DNA of 64,000 bases from Ulota crispa (GCA_963920765.1 OY987245.1:18616727-18680726), one strand, 5' to 3'; shown: positions 12,397 through 24,659, numbered from the stretch's first letter. Notes: generated from the letters alone by a model not told the origin. Numbers and translations are program-made.

Positions 12397-13402
12397 TCCC
12401 TAAAGGACCAAGCCCATTTTTCTGTGAAAATCATTGAAAATTGCCACTTTTGGGAGAATAAGCACAAAAGTAGGAAAAAAAGTTTTTTGAAAATTATCTG
12501 AAGGATCTTGCCCTAGACTATGGGAGGTACTTGTGGGAAAAAAATGAGCTCATTCTAGAAGTAGAGGAGTGAGATTGACATCCAAAGTACAAAAAAAAGA
12601 CTTTTTCCTTGCTGCCCAAAAATTTCAGGAGCCTTTGATTGCTCCAATATCAAAAAGGTTGCTCTACACAAAGTTGGGGTTTATTTTTTCCATGTTGAAG
12701 ATCAAATTAGTTATGTGTGGGAGAATTTTCAAATGAATTGGAGGTGTGGATCATACTTTGTAAAATATTGCAATGCCGTAAGGCCATGAAATTTGCATAT
12801 ACACTAGGCAAGATTGGAGGATTAATGTAAAATTGAGAAATATGAGTTACTTTGATTCAAATGGTGAAAACCAAGGAATCTTAATCTACTACAACGTGGA
12901 AAAAAAAAATAAATAAAAAATTAAAGCACCAAGTTTAACAAGAGGAAAAAGGAATGGAGGTTTGGAAGTTTCATTGAAACAACTGCACTGTAAGAGCTTT
13001 GTGTCACATACGCCTTATTACATGTTTTCTTTCAATTATTGTAATACCTGCCTCCAAACTAAAACTTCTCTCTCATCAATCATAATTGAATGATTCAAAG
13101 CGTTCCACATATATAAAAATTCAAAGAATCAATCTCATATTCATATATATATATATATATATTAAAGCAATTTTTAAAGAATTTTTTTGGGCTGCCCAGA
13201 TTGCCTGCCCTCCCCGATTTTCAGAAATTCATGCATAACTTCTTCAATAATTGTTGGAATGAAATAAAAATTAAATGTGCATGTACATCTTTGAATTCTC
13301 CACCAACCTCAAAAGTTCCAAAAATTTATAAAAATTAGTTTAGTCATAGGTACATGCCCAAGGTCCATTTGTCCCTCAAGGGGACAGTTGGTCCTTTAGG
13401 GG
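12397..13402 (+). mobile_element. TTAA-family element, copy D
   Basis: About 1006 bp, starting TCCCTAAAGGACCAAGCCC immediately after copy C's TTAA and ending GGTCCTTTAGGGG before TTAA at 13403-13406. Contains a short (TA)n tract near 13143-13162. Non-coding. Confidence 0.85.
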
Positions 13403-13411
13403 TTAAGGGTT

Positions 13412-13609
13412 AAGGTATGAGGCTCTAATTTGGACCATGCTCTAGGAAGGGCTGACATTTTAGATGAAATATCTTTTGTTGTCATTGATGAGTTAGGTGA
13501 GCTTAGCAAATTGCCAAGCTCACCTAATTCATCAATAACAGTAATAGATATTTGATCTAAAATGTCAGCCCTTCCTAGAGCATGGTCCAAATTAGAGCCT
13601 CCTACTTTA
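13412..13609 (+). mobile_element. 198-bp near-perfect hairpin element
   Basis: Arms of about 95 bp: GGCTCTAATTTGGACCATGC on the left is exactly complemented on the right, continuing through AGGAAGGGCTGACATTTTAG to a small loop near 13510. It directly abuts copy D. No clear target duplication. Could be a MITE or a small-RNA precursor. Short frames across it are palindrome artefacts. Confidence 0.8.
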
Positions 13610-15095
13610 GTTTGGGAGCTACACTAAATATTGCATTTAGGTTGCTTTGACAATTAGGTTGCTTTACCTTGGTAAATTATCTCATGACCCATCACTTGGT
13701 CACGTGGAGGCAAGGCAGCTTTTTTTCTTCTGGCAACACCAATTCTTGTAGTCCAATCAGGTTTGTCAAAATTTGGAGGGAAGACCTTTGTCTAGACTAC
13801 ATACGTTGGTGTTGCAAGAAAAAAAATGCCTTGCTTGGAGGCACATGCGACTCTCTAAATACTTGAATTCCTCGTGGTTGACAACTTGGATGCAATTAAT
13901 TTGTTTTTTTGCAACTTCATTGTTGTTTTCAAGGACTATAAAAAACAGTTTATTGTAGTGACTTTTGATGAAATTTACTATAGTATGAAATGTTGAGAAA
14001 CTAGTGTGGGGCAACCTAAATGCAATATTAAGTGTAGGATAGAAAGTACGGCAACTCTCAGCGATATTATTTTGGAATCTAGCTAAGTAAGTACATATTC
14101 CTCTTCATATTCTTGAAGACTTTATAGCTAGCAAAAAAATTGTTGTAATTTAATGACGTTTAGCAAAATCAAATAAATAAAAAACGTCGTTCAATTAAAT
14201 AATTTAGATTTCTCTTTACTTTTTTCATTCAAAACAAACAGTAGTAGGAGACCGCTTTCAAGCAAGAGTTTGGTGCAACTTCTCTTATTGCAACAAATTT
14301 ATATACTTTAACATATTGCCTGACTGATCCTATGATTTACAAAATTGAAAACTTTTGTAGAGGCAACACACATTATGTCCTATGCCCCAGTTCAATAAAA
14401 ATATCTATATGGCAAAAACTTTGGCATCAAGAATATGGAACATGGGACTTTGTGTCAAGTTGAGTCTAGCAAAAAGATGGAAACCTCATCCAGATCTCAA
14501 CAAAAAAAATGCAGTATTCAAGCAATTTTTCTTTTCCAAGTGTCTTGTTGCCACTTTAAAAGGGGCTATGGCTTTGAACCAGGGACTGGAGGGGGTGGAA
14601 CATGAGACACAGTGTGAACACCCCCCAAGTTATTCAATGAAAACGGACTTGAGCTGAGCAGCTGCATGAAGCTCTGACAGTTCAAAGGCTTGAGCATGGG
14701 TTCCCTTGCCCTCCATTATGCAATTTGTTCTTCCTTTGGCAATCAGTGCTCCTTGTACTCGTAATCTTCACAATTTGTTTTCCATAATTTGTTTTTGGCA
14801 GTTCTTTCGTCAAGGGCTCGGATAGGCTATGGCATTTGCATGTGCTTACAGTATCTCAACAAATGTTGTCTAGGGATGGAGGAAACAAAGTATTCTCTCA
14901 GAGTCACAGGGCATGTGCTTGAATTCCAAAGTCATTTTGTGGTGTAAGGTAACCTTCACCATACCCGAGCGTTTGAGGGTTGAGGGTACTTCAAGGTCTT
15001 GGAAAATTTGGGGAAAATGTCCGTTGGATTAGCCTTTTAACAAGCTATCATGGAATGTCATTTTTGTGGAAAAAAGTATTGTAGAATATTTTACA
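13610..15095. other. No recognisable gene
   Basis: Frames of 60-90 codons (13669-14014, 14382-14657) carry no recognisable motifs. No repeat ends seen. Confidence 0.5.
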
Positions 15096-15099
15096 TTAA

Positions 15100-16044
15100 C
15101 CCCTAAAGGCCCAAATGTTCCCTTGGGGACAAATGGATTTTGGGCATGTACTTACAGCTAAACAAGTTTGTGTGATTTTTTAAAATTTTTATTGAAGGTG
15201 GGGAGTTCCAAAAACTACGCAGATATCCTTTTTTCTTCTTCATTCTAACATTTGACAAAGAAGTTATGCAAGAATTTCTGCAACTCAAGGGAGGGAGGGC
15301 AATCTAGGTAGCCTGAAAGCTTCTTTAAAAATTGTATTTTTTTTAAATAAAAATCTGAAATTAGTTCCTTAGATTTTTTTTATACGTGGGAAGCTTTTAA
15401 TCATTCAATTTCAATCAATGAGATGAAAATTATGAGATGTTTTAGTTTGTGGGTAGTTACAAATCCTCTACTCTAAAATAAACTTTGAAGTCTTTTATTT
15501 TCCACAATTTTCTATGCTTTGGAAAAAAAACTAAACCAAAAGAAGTAGATTGTTTATTGCAACATTACAACAATTGAGATTTGTATTTTTCATTTTAATA
15601 ATTAAATTCTTAACAATTTAGTATTTTGACTCATTCTCTGCTTCTTTTTACTTACTATTTTTTTCCCATGTGTTGTGTAGTTCCAATTGATTTGAAAATT
15701 CTCCCACATATAACCAACTTGATCTCCTACATGGGAAAAATAAACCTCAACTTTGTGTAGAGCAATTTTTTTGATGTAAGAGTGGTCAAAGGCTTCTAAA
15801 TTTTTTGGGCAACACGGTTTTTTATTTTTTTATTTTTTTATTTCTTTTGCTTCAAATGTAAATATCTCACTCCTCCCCATCTAGAATGAGCTGATTTTTT
15901 CTCACAAGTACTTGTTCTAGTCTAAAGCAAGATCTTATGGTTGGATTTGCAAAAAAAACTTTATTTCCTACTTCTCTACTCATTCTCCCTCAAAGTGGCA
16001 GTTTTCAGTGACTTTCACAGAAAAAGGGCTTGGGCCTTTAGGAG
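15100..16044 (-). mobile_element. TTAA-family element, copy E
   Basis: 945 bp between TTAA at 15096-15099 and 16045-16048. Ends CCCCTAAAGGCCC and GGGCCTTTAGGAG. Contains the conserved CCCTTGGGGACAAATGG palindrome at its left and the ACTCATTCTCCCTCAAAGTG block at its right. Non-coding. Confidence 0.85.
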
Positions 16045-16104
16045 TTAAAGGGCAAAATTACAACTCATTGGGTCCCTAAAAGCAACTCTAGATTACCTTT
16101 AAAA

Positions 16105-16350
16105 TTGCCTAAATGTGTTTCTATACACGTACTTGATGGTCCCAATCCCAACCCTCCCAAGCTAGCTCCTAAACTTACATGTGGCAAGATTGCTTGTGCA
16201 AGTGGCATTCACTGCTCTACCTTAGGTTCAAAAGTGTGTGGAGAACACCTCAAAAGTAGGGATTGGCTTTGGGGACCACTTAGGTATGGGGAAGGTTACC
16301 TTACATGCAAAGTAATCAAAGATGGCAACCTGATGTGTTGTTCTCAATAA
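16105..16350 (+). other. Unidentified 81-codon frame
   Basis: Moderately protein-like composition (DGPNPNPPKLAPKLTCGKIA) between two TTAA elements, with higher GC than neighbours. No family recognised and no splice context visible. May be a gene fragment. Confidence 0.2.
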
Positions 16351-16439
16351 TGCATGTAAGGTTCTCTTTTCAACACTATTTTGGTTTTTGAACTCTCGAC
16401 TTATGCTTTGGGTTTGTATGTATTGTGCCTCTCACCTGA

Positions 16440-17187
16440 CCCCTAAGCGCCCAAGCCATTTTCATCAAAATGAGGGTTTCAAGAGACTTACAACTTTGAT
16501 GCATTGTATTTTGATCAATTGGATGATCCACAATAAGCTACCATTGAAAAAGTGAAACACCTACTCAGAAAAAATCGCTTGCAAATTTTGGGAACAATTG
16601 ACCTTGAAAGATTGGAGGTTATAACATCTTATCAAACAACAAATGAATGACAAAATTTCAGTTTTTGGCAAGTAGTTGTTGTTTATTGATTTTTACAAAA
16701 TCCTATAAGCCCTTGGTTTGTCTCAAATTTTGTGAGTAACAAGACTAAATGTGAATGCACACACTAGTAAATTATTGGAGATTATAGTTCTTTGTGTGTT
16801 AAGTTTTAGGGCTTCAAACTGCTATTGCATAGAAAACAATGACCAACATAGTTGGTGAGGGTTGCCACAATAAGGGTTTAAAACATGCTTGAACTCTTGC
16901 CAGTGAATTTCCCCCTACCACAAAACTTTTGCAAGGAAGCTTGCAAAGGGTATTGACCAATTGCAACTTGTAAGACGTTGCTTGCCACCTTGTCATGTAT
17001 GATGTTTTACTCAATTGAGGCTCTATATGCACTTATAAGTTGACACTACCATTACTTCACTTGCATGAACCACTTGAATGTATTGATGATTAAAATTTAT
17101 AGCTAGGTCAAAAAAATTAAATCTGGTATCTCAAACTGACTTTGAGGTAAAATGAGGATACTTTTAGGCCTATGGGCCATTCAGGGG
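16440..17187. mobile_element. TTAA-flanked element, short variant (748 bp), probable
   Basis: Left end CCCCTAAGCGCCC preceded by CTGA (a decayed TTAA); right end CCATTCAGGGG followed by TTAA at 17188-17191. Interior not matched to the main copies. Non-coding. Confidence 0.4.
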
Positions 17188-17440
17188 TTAACTAATGCCA
17201 TGCTCCTTTTTCCCCAAGTGGGGTTTTGGAATGTCATGTTCCATCGACCAAACTCAATTAATATTCATTCAAAATTGGGTCTTGATCCTAGGGCGCATCC
17301 ATTCATCTTTATTGTGAAGCATTTGGTGAACGTCAATCACGTGAAATTTGAAATTCTCAAAGGAAGGAGGAAGAGGAAAAGGCAAAGAAAAGGAAGGTAC
17401 TAATTTATATGAGATGCAAGTTTGCCATATGTCAAATTAA

Positions 17441-18348
17441 CCCCTAAACGATCAAGCAATGTTTTCACCAAAAAACTCTTCAAAATTGGTATTTTTAGAG
17501 CATCAACCAAATTTGAAAATAAAAACATTTTTGTTCATGTGTAGTTGTAGGATCTTGTACTAGGATAATTTTAAAAGATTTGGAAAAATTCAGAAATTTT
17601 CCATTGCGTGGATTGGAAGATACAACAATTTGAATATGCAAATACATCGTGTGAAAAATTAGACATCTACCCTTTAGAAGGTGAAATTCCTAAGGGAAAA
17701 ATGCCGTTTGGGTGGTGTTTCTCTAAATTCCTTATTCCATTTAAGTAAAGTACATGTCAAAAAAGTTTCAAATCATTTGGAGCTGTATAACATATGGAAA
17801 AAAATAGTGAGTAAAAAGAAGCAAAGAACAATTTAAAACACTACATTGTTGAGAATTTAATTATGGAAATGAAAAATGCCAATCCCAATGGTTGTAATGT
17901 TGCAATTAACAATCTACATCCTTTACTCTTGTTTTTTTTCCAAAATGTTGAAATTTGAGTAAAATAAAGGACTTCAAAGTTTATTTTAGAATAGAGAATC
18001 CGTAATTGCTTGCAAACAAAAACTCCTCATAACTTTCATTTCATTGATAAAAACAGAATGATTAAAAGCATTACACATTCACATAAATCTCCTTAACCAA
18101 TTTCAAAATTTTGTTCTTGAAAAAAGCATTTTTTTAAAATCTGCCTAGGCCGCCGAGTGAAATAAAAAAACATATTGGGCCATATCTTATTACTCATATT
18201 TTCAAATGTCATGAAATTTAGTGCATATGAAAGATAAACCTTGTTCCCACATTCAACTAAAATTTCAACCTAAAATATGAAGATCTTCAATCACGTGTAC
18301 CTGCCCAAATTTGCTATGTTGCTAAAAAAGGGTTTGGTCCTTTAGGGG
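17441..18348 (+). mobile_element. TTAA-family element, copy F (second subfamily)
   Basis: 908 bp between TTAA at 17437-17440 and 18349-18352. Ends CCCCTAAACGATCAAGC and TTTGGTCCTTTAGGGG. Interior blocks (GTAGGATCTTGTACTAG, GCTATGTTGC) are closest to copies G, I and J. Non-coding. Confidence 0.85.
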
Positions 18349-18459
18349 TTAAAATGAAGTCAAATGGTAAACGAATTCTCCATAATGATAGTTTTTTGTC
18401 CTAGGAATCCACACCTATCAAATTGTTTTTTAAATTCTTAAACTTAATTCAAAACAATA

Positions 18460-19377
18460 TGTGCTAAAGCCCTGGGGCCTTTATTTTGTTAAAAGACACT
18501 CAAAATTGCACATTCTATTGCAAAGAGTAAAAAAGTTTGAAAATTGGTCTTTTTGCATATATAACCATAGGGTCTTGTACTAGACTAGTATAAGAATGTG
18601 GATGAAAAAATTTCGAAAACTTTGATTGCATAGATTGCAAGATATTTGCTTTTAAAGTGTAAAAAACAAACTTTTTTGCACCTTGCATGATTAGATTATT
18701 TGACTTTGAATTTTTTTAACTTAAAACTTTTGCACCACAAAGTTCAAAGTTTTATGTTTTTACAGTGGAAAATTGAGTTGAAAATCTTTAGAAAAAAACC
18801 AAAACAAAAAATACTTAATTTTCATTCTTAAAAAAACATCAGGTAGAAGAAGGTCTCAGATTGAACAAAAACTTAGATTGTTAATAACCCTACAATGGAA
18901 ATGAAATGCAATAATTCCAATGGTGAGATTGTTCTAGAAAGCAAACTTCACTAGTTTCAACAATTTGTTTAGAAAAAATGTTATACTTGCATTCAAAATG
19001 AAGTTTATAAGTTTTTTTTTAAGAAGATGCTTAAATTGCTCAAAAAACAAGATTGTCCATAACTTTCTCATAACTAGTCCAAATGGAATGAATCAAAGCC
19101 CCAAATGTAAACAAATATTTAATCTATGAGAGAAAAAAAAAAAAAAAACAAATTCAAGTTTCTGTAAAAAAATTTGCTACCCCACCTCCCCATATTTGTG
19201 CTTATGTAGGCATAACTTTGCTCCTGAACATAAATTGAAATAAAAGTTATGTTTCACAAAAACTAATATGCTTACCTATTTTTGAAAAATGTTTCAAAAA
19301 ATCTGAACAAAAATTGAGGCCGTAGGTACCTGCCCAAATTCCCATTTGTCCCAAAGGGAATAACAGGACTTTAGGGG
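18460..19377 (+). mobile_element. TTAA-family element, copy G
   Basis: Right end ACTTTAGGGG followed by TTAA at 19378-19381; left end is decayed (CTAAAGCCCTGGGGCC). Interior block ATAGGGTCTTGTACTAG matches copy F. Left boundary approximate. Confidence 0.7.
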
Positions 19378-19381
19378 TTAA

Positions 19382-20344
19382 GACAATTTGCATAAACACG
19401 CTCAAAACTCTAAAAGTCAAGTTGATTGATGAAGATCGCTGAGTTGGTGTTTTTCATTGTTATCCATCCAAAATTAAGAATTTCTATACACAGTAAATTA
19501 ATTAGGTAGTTTGAGATGCCACAATCACAAAAAAGGCTTGTAACTAATACAGCGTTTTTGAAATGTATCACATTAAGATTATGTTCTCTCCAAGGACTTT
19601 GTATATGATTTTCATTTCAAGAAAACAAAAAGTAAAACTAATAAGATGGCCGAGATGGTGCTTCTTGAACTAATGAATCTTTTTAGATCAACCAATTAAT
19701 GAGTATAAATGAGATAGTGTCTTCCAATCACTATCCACCCAAAAGATCAGTATCCATGTTCGTCTTCAAAATATCATATAGCATATTAAAATTTCATAAG
19801 TAAATTTCTGCAAGATCAAGAAAACCTAATTACAAAATGTAGTGCATTAGGTAGATTGAAGATTACATTTACATTAAAGTTATACATCAGTGTAAACAAT
19901 AAGATTTTTGTGCACATTTACAACCAAACTCATTCTCTACATGATTAAATTTGAAGTGCCTTCTTTAAAATAGAAAGCACATTTAGATGTGAAGTTTTCA
20001 TGAATGCAGTATTATGAACCTTTTGAGGAAGCACAATTGATGTTAGCAGCAAAATCCATAAATAAGCAATGCCCTTTTAGAGCTTTTATTTGAAGCACTA
20101 CTGCATGCTCTCAAGAATTTATAGAAAAGAAAAAGAGTATATATATATATAAGAATTTCAAGACCCCATTTTGGATGAAAAGTAAAGAATTTGAATGCAA
20201 CTATGAGTTGCATTCCATGTATGTAAGTTGCGCCTTTTACATTTTCTTTATTTAACAAGTTGCACCTTTTACGTTTTCTATTGTTGCACCTTTTACGTTT
20301 TCTATTATTGCAAGGATCTTTTTGTTGCCTCCATTCGTACCATG
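19382..20344. other. AT-rich, no recognisable gene
   Basis: Contains a short tandem of a ~27-bp unit (GTTGCACCTTTTACGTTTTC) at about 20226-20316. Nothing else supportable. Confidence 0.5.
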
Positions 20345-20359
20345 GGTACATAAACTATA

Positions 20360-20650
20360 TATATACTAGTTTACTCACCCATTGTACCTACGGGTTGATC
20401 ATTGTGCCTCCTATTCCCGTGCCCCCTATCCCCGTGCCCCTATCTCCATGCCCCTTAAATTTACTTTATTTCATTTGTAACATTCGTTCACTAGTAGAAT
20501 ACTACGTTAAATCAACATAAACTACATGATGTTACTTTGTTCCTAAAGCAAACTTTTGCATTAGGAACAATGAAACATCATGTAGTTTATGTTGACTTTT
20601 ACGCAATTTTCTACTAGTGGTTAAACGTGTATTCTACTCTATTTTAAAGT
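20360..20650 (+). repeat. Short relative of the 21560-22060 minisatellite unit
   Basis: Has only about four C-rich units (TATCCCCGTGCCCC, 20398-20459), then AATTTACTTTATTTCATTTG and later GTATTCTACTC, the same flanking order as 21985-22045. It is split by a CACTA-type MITE at 20489-20619. Confidence 0.7.
20489..20619 (+). mobile_element. CACTAGTAGAAA MITE, copy 1
   Basis: 131-bp hairpin, ends CACTAGTAGAA and TTTTCTACTAGTG, with a perfect 3-bp duplication GTT (20486-20488 and 20620-20622). The related locus near 22020 has a single GTT and no element. Arms contain ACTACATGATGTT. CACTA superfamily, non-autonomous. Confidence 0.9.
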
Positions 20651-20725
20651 GGAACTAAAGATGAACTTTGCAGAATCGTCCTCCTCACCATTGGAACTGT
20701 CGAGTGTGATTGCTTGATATTCTTT

Positions 20726-20730
<5 letters not shown>

Positions 20731-20810
<80 letters not shown>

Positions 20811-20820
20811 CACATACACA
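20731..20820. repeat. (TA)n microsatellite
   Basis: About 34 pure TA dinucleotides, then GTATATATATACACATACACA. Frames through it (Ile-Tyr runs) are artefacts. Confidence 0.98.
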
Positions 20821-21598
20821 AAAGAACTAGTATACACACCCGTTGGTACAACAGGTGCAATAGCAATTGTATCACAAAATGTGGCCAATTAAGAAAAGAT
20901 GCAATCTAGTTAACCCACAAATGCTAGCATGTCCAAATTCTATGCTTTGGTTAAACTTATACTCTACCCATTATACCAATGGGCACAGGGGTGCACTCCC
21001 CATTTTTTGTGATACACGTACGATCAAAATCTTTGACCCCTATCTTTACATTATTAGAAATCAATTAAATAGTTTGAAAAAATTATGGTGTGTTCTTCTA
21101 TATTGATAGTTTACATTGTGAATTATCAAAAAAAACTTTATTCTAAATAATACTTACAAAATTTGGAAGAAAATAACTCCATTGTATAGCTTGAAATTTT
21201 TTTGACCTCCTACATCATGTGGTAAAAAATACTTTTAAAAATATTTCTAAATTGCCAATAAATGAAAGTTGGGTTATAGTTTGTGTATACTAAAATTGGA
21301 TACAGTTGTCATTCAAATGCAATCTTGATAAATATTTGAAGTGAAAATTCAACCATTTTAGTGCAATTTTTTTGAGCATTTGGATATCTTGTTTAATTCA
21401 TTTGAATCCAATTTTTTTCACATAAAAGATGTAATAATTTTTTGAGACCACCCAAAATTTTGGAGCTAAATAAAATTTTATTAAAAAGTAAATAAACAGT
21501 GGGATATTTACTTGATTGCATGTGACCTCCAAAGAATACATTGAGTGACCTCCCCTTGCCAACGGGTCAACTGGGTGATGCATCAATTCTATGCCACA

Positions 21599-21988
21599 TC
21601 ACCCCTATCCATGTGCCCCCTATTTTTGTGCCCCTTATTTTTGTGCCCCCTATCTCTATGCCCCCTATCCTTATGCTTGCTATCCCTATGCCCCTATCCT
21701 TATGCCCCCTATCCTTATGCCCCCTATCCTTATGCCCCCTATCCATGTGCCCCTATACTTGTGCCCCCTATCCCATGCCCCTATTCCCATATCTCCTATC
21801 CTTGTGCCCCTATTCCCATATCTCCTATCCTTGTGCCCCTATCCCCATGCCCCCTATCCCCATGCTTCCTATCCCCATGCCCCATATCCCCATGCTCCCT
21901 ATCCCCATGTCTCCTATCCCCATGCCCCTATCCCCATGCCCCCTATCCCCGTCCTCCCCTATCCCATGTCTCCTATCCTTGAGCCCCC
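21599..21988 (+). repeat. C-rich ~14-bp minisatellite
   Basis: About 27 variants of TATCCCCATGCCCC. The minus strand has regular GGGG runs separated by about 3 bases, so it could form G-quadruplexes. Three overlapping open frames (Pro/Cys/Leu or His/Ala/Pro-rich) result from the repeat and are not genes. Confidence 0.95.
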
Positions 21989-22149
21989 AAATTTTACTTA
22001 ATTTATTCCATTTATATATTTAGTTAAAATTATACTCTACTCAATTTTACTTTACATCCAATATGCAATTCTTTTATATACATGAAGATGAGATATAAAA
22101 AAAGGCCGTATTCCATTCTTGGTTGTGATCTCCTGTATATAGAAATGGT

Positions 22150-23260
22150 TTTGTTCTATTATTTATAAAGAACGATTGGGTGCGTGTGTGTGTTGGTTTG
22201 ATGAATCCATTTTTAGTTTGATTTCCATCTAAAAGTAGAATAGAGGAAGAGTTCAACTAAAGTAGAAAAAATTGAACATAAAGTGGAGTACAAGTGTGGA
22301 CAAATGTAAAAGTGCAAAAGCTATAAATGGAAAGAGTTAGTAAACTAATTTAGCTTTAGCTAAATGGGTTTACAAACTTGTCTAATAGTACAAAAAAATT
22401 GGGTGTGTGTGTGCGTGCGTGTGTGTGTGTCGGTTTGATGAATCCATGTATAGCTTGCTTTCTGCCTAAAAGTAGCAGTAGAGCACAAGTTTGACTGAAG
22501 TTGAAATTGGACAAAAGTAAAATTTATAGATTTTGCACTTTTACTTTTGTCCAATTTCAACTTAAATGGAATTGGTGCTTGACTCCCACTTTTAGGCGGA
22601 AAGTGAGCTAAACATGGATTCATCAAATTGACACACACACACATGCACGCACCCAATTCTTTTGTACTATTACGAGTTTGTAAACCCATTTTGCTATAGC
22701 AAAATGAGTTCAAAAACTCGTTCCATTTATAGCTTTTGCTTGTTTGTGAACTCATTTTGCTATCGCAAAATGAGTTCACAAACTTGTTCTTTACTTTTGG
22801 CGAAACTCGTTCTATTTATAGCTTTTGCACTTTTACTTTTGTCCAATTTCAACTTGGGTTGAACTGGTGCTCAACTCCTACTTTTAGGCAGAAAGCAAAC
22901 TAAAAGTGGATTCATCAAACCGACACACACACGCACCCAGTTCTTTTGTATATATAGACTAGTTTGTAAACCCATTTTGCGATAGCAAAATGGGTTTACA
23001 AACTAGTTCCACTCATACTCGTTTGTGAACCCATTTTGCTAATGCAAAATGAATTCACAAACTCGTTCCATTTATAGCTTTTGAACTTTTACTTTTGTCC
23101 AACTTCAACTCGACTCCTACTTTTAGGCGGAAAGTGAGCTAAAAATGGAATCATCAAACAGACACACACGCGCACACACATACGCACCCAATTCTTTTGT
23201 ACTATTAGAAGACAAGTTTGTAAAACTCATTTTGCGATAGCAAAATGGGTTCACAACTCA
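22150..23260. repeat. Compound array of ~40-bp palindromes and inverted ~250-bp units
   Basis: Alternating direct and inverted copies of a unit made of (GT)n-rich sequence, TCGGTTTGATGAATCCAT, CTAAAAGTAG and TTTTGTCCAATTTCAAC. The units are separated by short perfect palindromes such as AACCCATTTTGCTATAGCAA within longer arms, at about 22676, 22745, 22967, 23025 and 23217. A further related unit lies at 24395-24660. No coding capacity. Confidence 0.85.
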
Positions 23261-23490
23261 CGGAGGTCACTTGCAAAAAAAGTAGAAACTACGTGCAATT
23301 AAATATAGGGTCCATTATATTAATTCTGGATAAAATTTGTAAAAAAAATTGCATATGATATAGGGTGGTCTAGCAGTAAGTGGAAAACATGATTATATAT
23401 AATATAGGGTAGACAAAAAATGATAGAATTATGTAAGCCGTAAATGTAAAATAGCATAGAGAAAAAATGTTAGTAGTGACTAGTGAGTAC

Positions 23491-23523
23491 TTAGGGTATA
23501 GGGTGTAGGGTATAGGGTTTGGG
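23491..23523 (+). repeat. Short degenerate telomere-like tract
   Basis: Four to five 7-mers of the form TAGGGTA, TAGGGTG, TAGGGTT follow one another. Plant telomeres are TTTAGGG; this is a short variant, possibly a repaired-break scar or chance. Confidence 0.4.
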
Positions 23524-23526
23524 GCC

Positions 23527-23865
23527 ATGGGCTTTACGGTTCATTCGACAAGAATAGAAAGTACATTTTATTGTCCAAATTTTGTGGATGGATGGTTGTC
23601 TCCAACCACTAGGTCATCACTGGAGGAGTGGGTATCCAATGGTTTTAGTATTACTTTTTGGACTTGCCTTCATTGCTGTGGAGACACTAATAGAAGTCAG
23701 AGTTGTTTGAAAAAAAATCCCACTTGTGTGCTACATAATCCTAGGCAAGCTTCAAATAACAAATGTACAGCAACAGAAGGCACATGTTCCCATCCTTCAT
23801 TGTGTTTCTCAACAGAAATTCTACTCTTCTACTGTTTCAACTACAAGGAAAATTGTCCAAAATGA
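23527..23865 (+). other. Unidentified 112-codon frame
   Basis: Cys-rich frame (WTCLHCCGDTNRSQSCLKKN) running into a MITE at its end. No family recognised; probably not a gene. Confidence 0.15.
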
Positions 23866-23968
23866 CAAAAATATGTCCAAATCAACATGGCTAAATCTAT
23901 AAAAATTGTCCAATTTGACAGTTTTTTTGTCATTTTGGACATGTCAATTAGGACACAATTTCATAAGA
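23839..23968 (-). mobile_element. CACTA-type MITE with GTCCAAA arms, copy 2
   Basis: Reverse copy of 5673-5824: starts ACTACAAGGAAAATTGTCC and ends TTAGGACACAATTTC followed by a decayed end. Terminal bases of the right end are lost, so the boundary is approximate. Confidence 0.75.
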
Positions 23969-24659
23969 ATTTTTATGTTACCATATGTATTACCAAGGCT
24001 TCCACCTGCTCTTTTTTTGCATTTGGTTTCTTATGTTGAAATTGTGTATATGTCATTGCACAATGGCTCATAATACTAGACACTTTCAAGATAGTGCTAA
24101 ACTTAGGTAACAAAATTTATATAACAAATAGAATGATTTACAAGGAATAAATGTGGTATAAGGAAAATAAAGGATTGCAAGTAATATAGGATAGCCTAGA
24201 ATTAGCCCCTAGAAAAATTATAAGTACCAATGCAGTGCACTTAATCACTAACATTTACCTTTATTTTAAAAAATACCATGTTTTATAATCTTTTTGACAA
24301 GGTAAATAGCCCCCACTTAAGTAGGTCATCATTGTAGGTGCATGCAAAATGTAAGAGGGAGTGATCTCCCCGAGGTTCACAAACGAGTACAATTGGAACA
24401 AGTTTGTAAATTCATTTTGCTATAGCAAATTGGGTTTACAAACTTGTATATGATAAAAAGATTGTGTGTGTGTGTGTGTGCATGCGTGTGTTAGTTTGTT
24501 AAATCCATTTTTAGTTCAATCTCCACCTAAAAATAGAGTACAGTACAAGTTTAACCAAAGTAAAAAAATTAAAAAAAGATTACAATACACGTTTAATCAA
24601 AGTAGAACATGGAGTAAAAAGTAAATTTGGACAAGTCATAAATGGAAATTTTTCACTAT

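Noticed and set aside
21541-22023. Three overlapping Pro-rich frames of 136-160 codons
   Set aside because: Produced by the C-rich minisatellite; all three frames are open over the same bases, which a real gene would not show.
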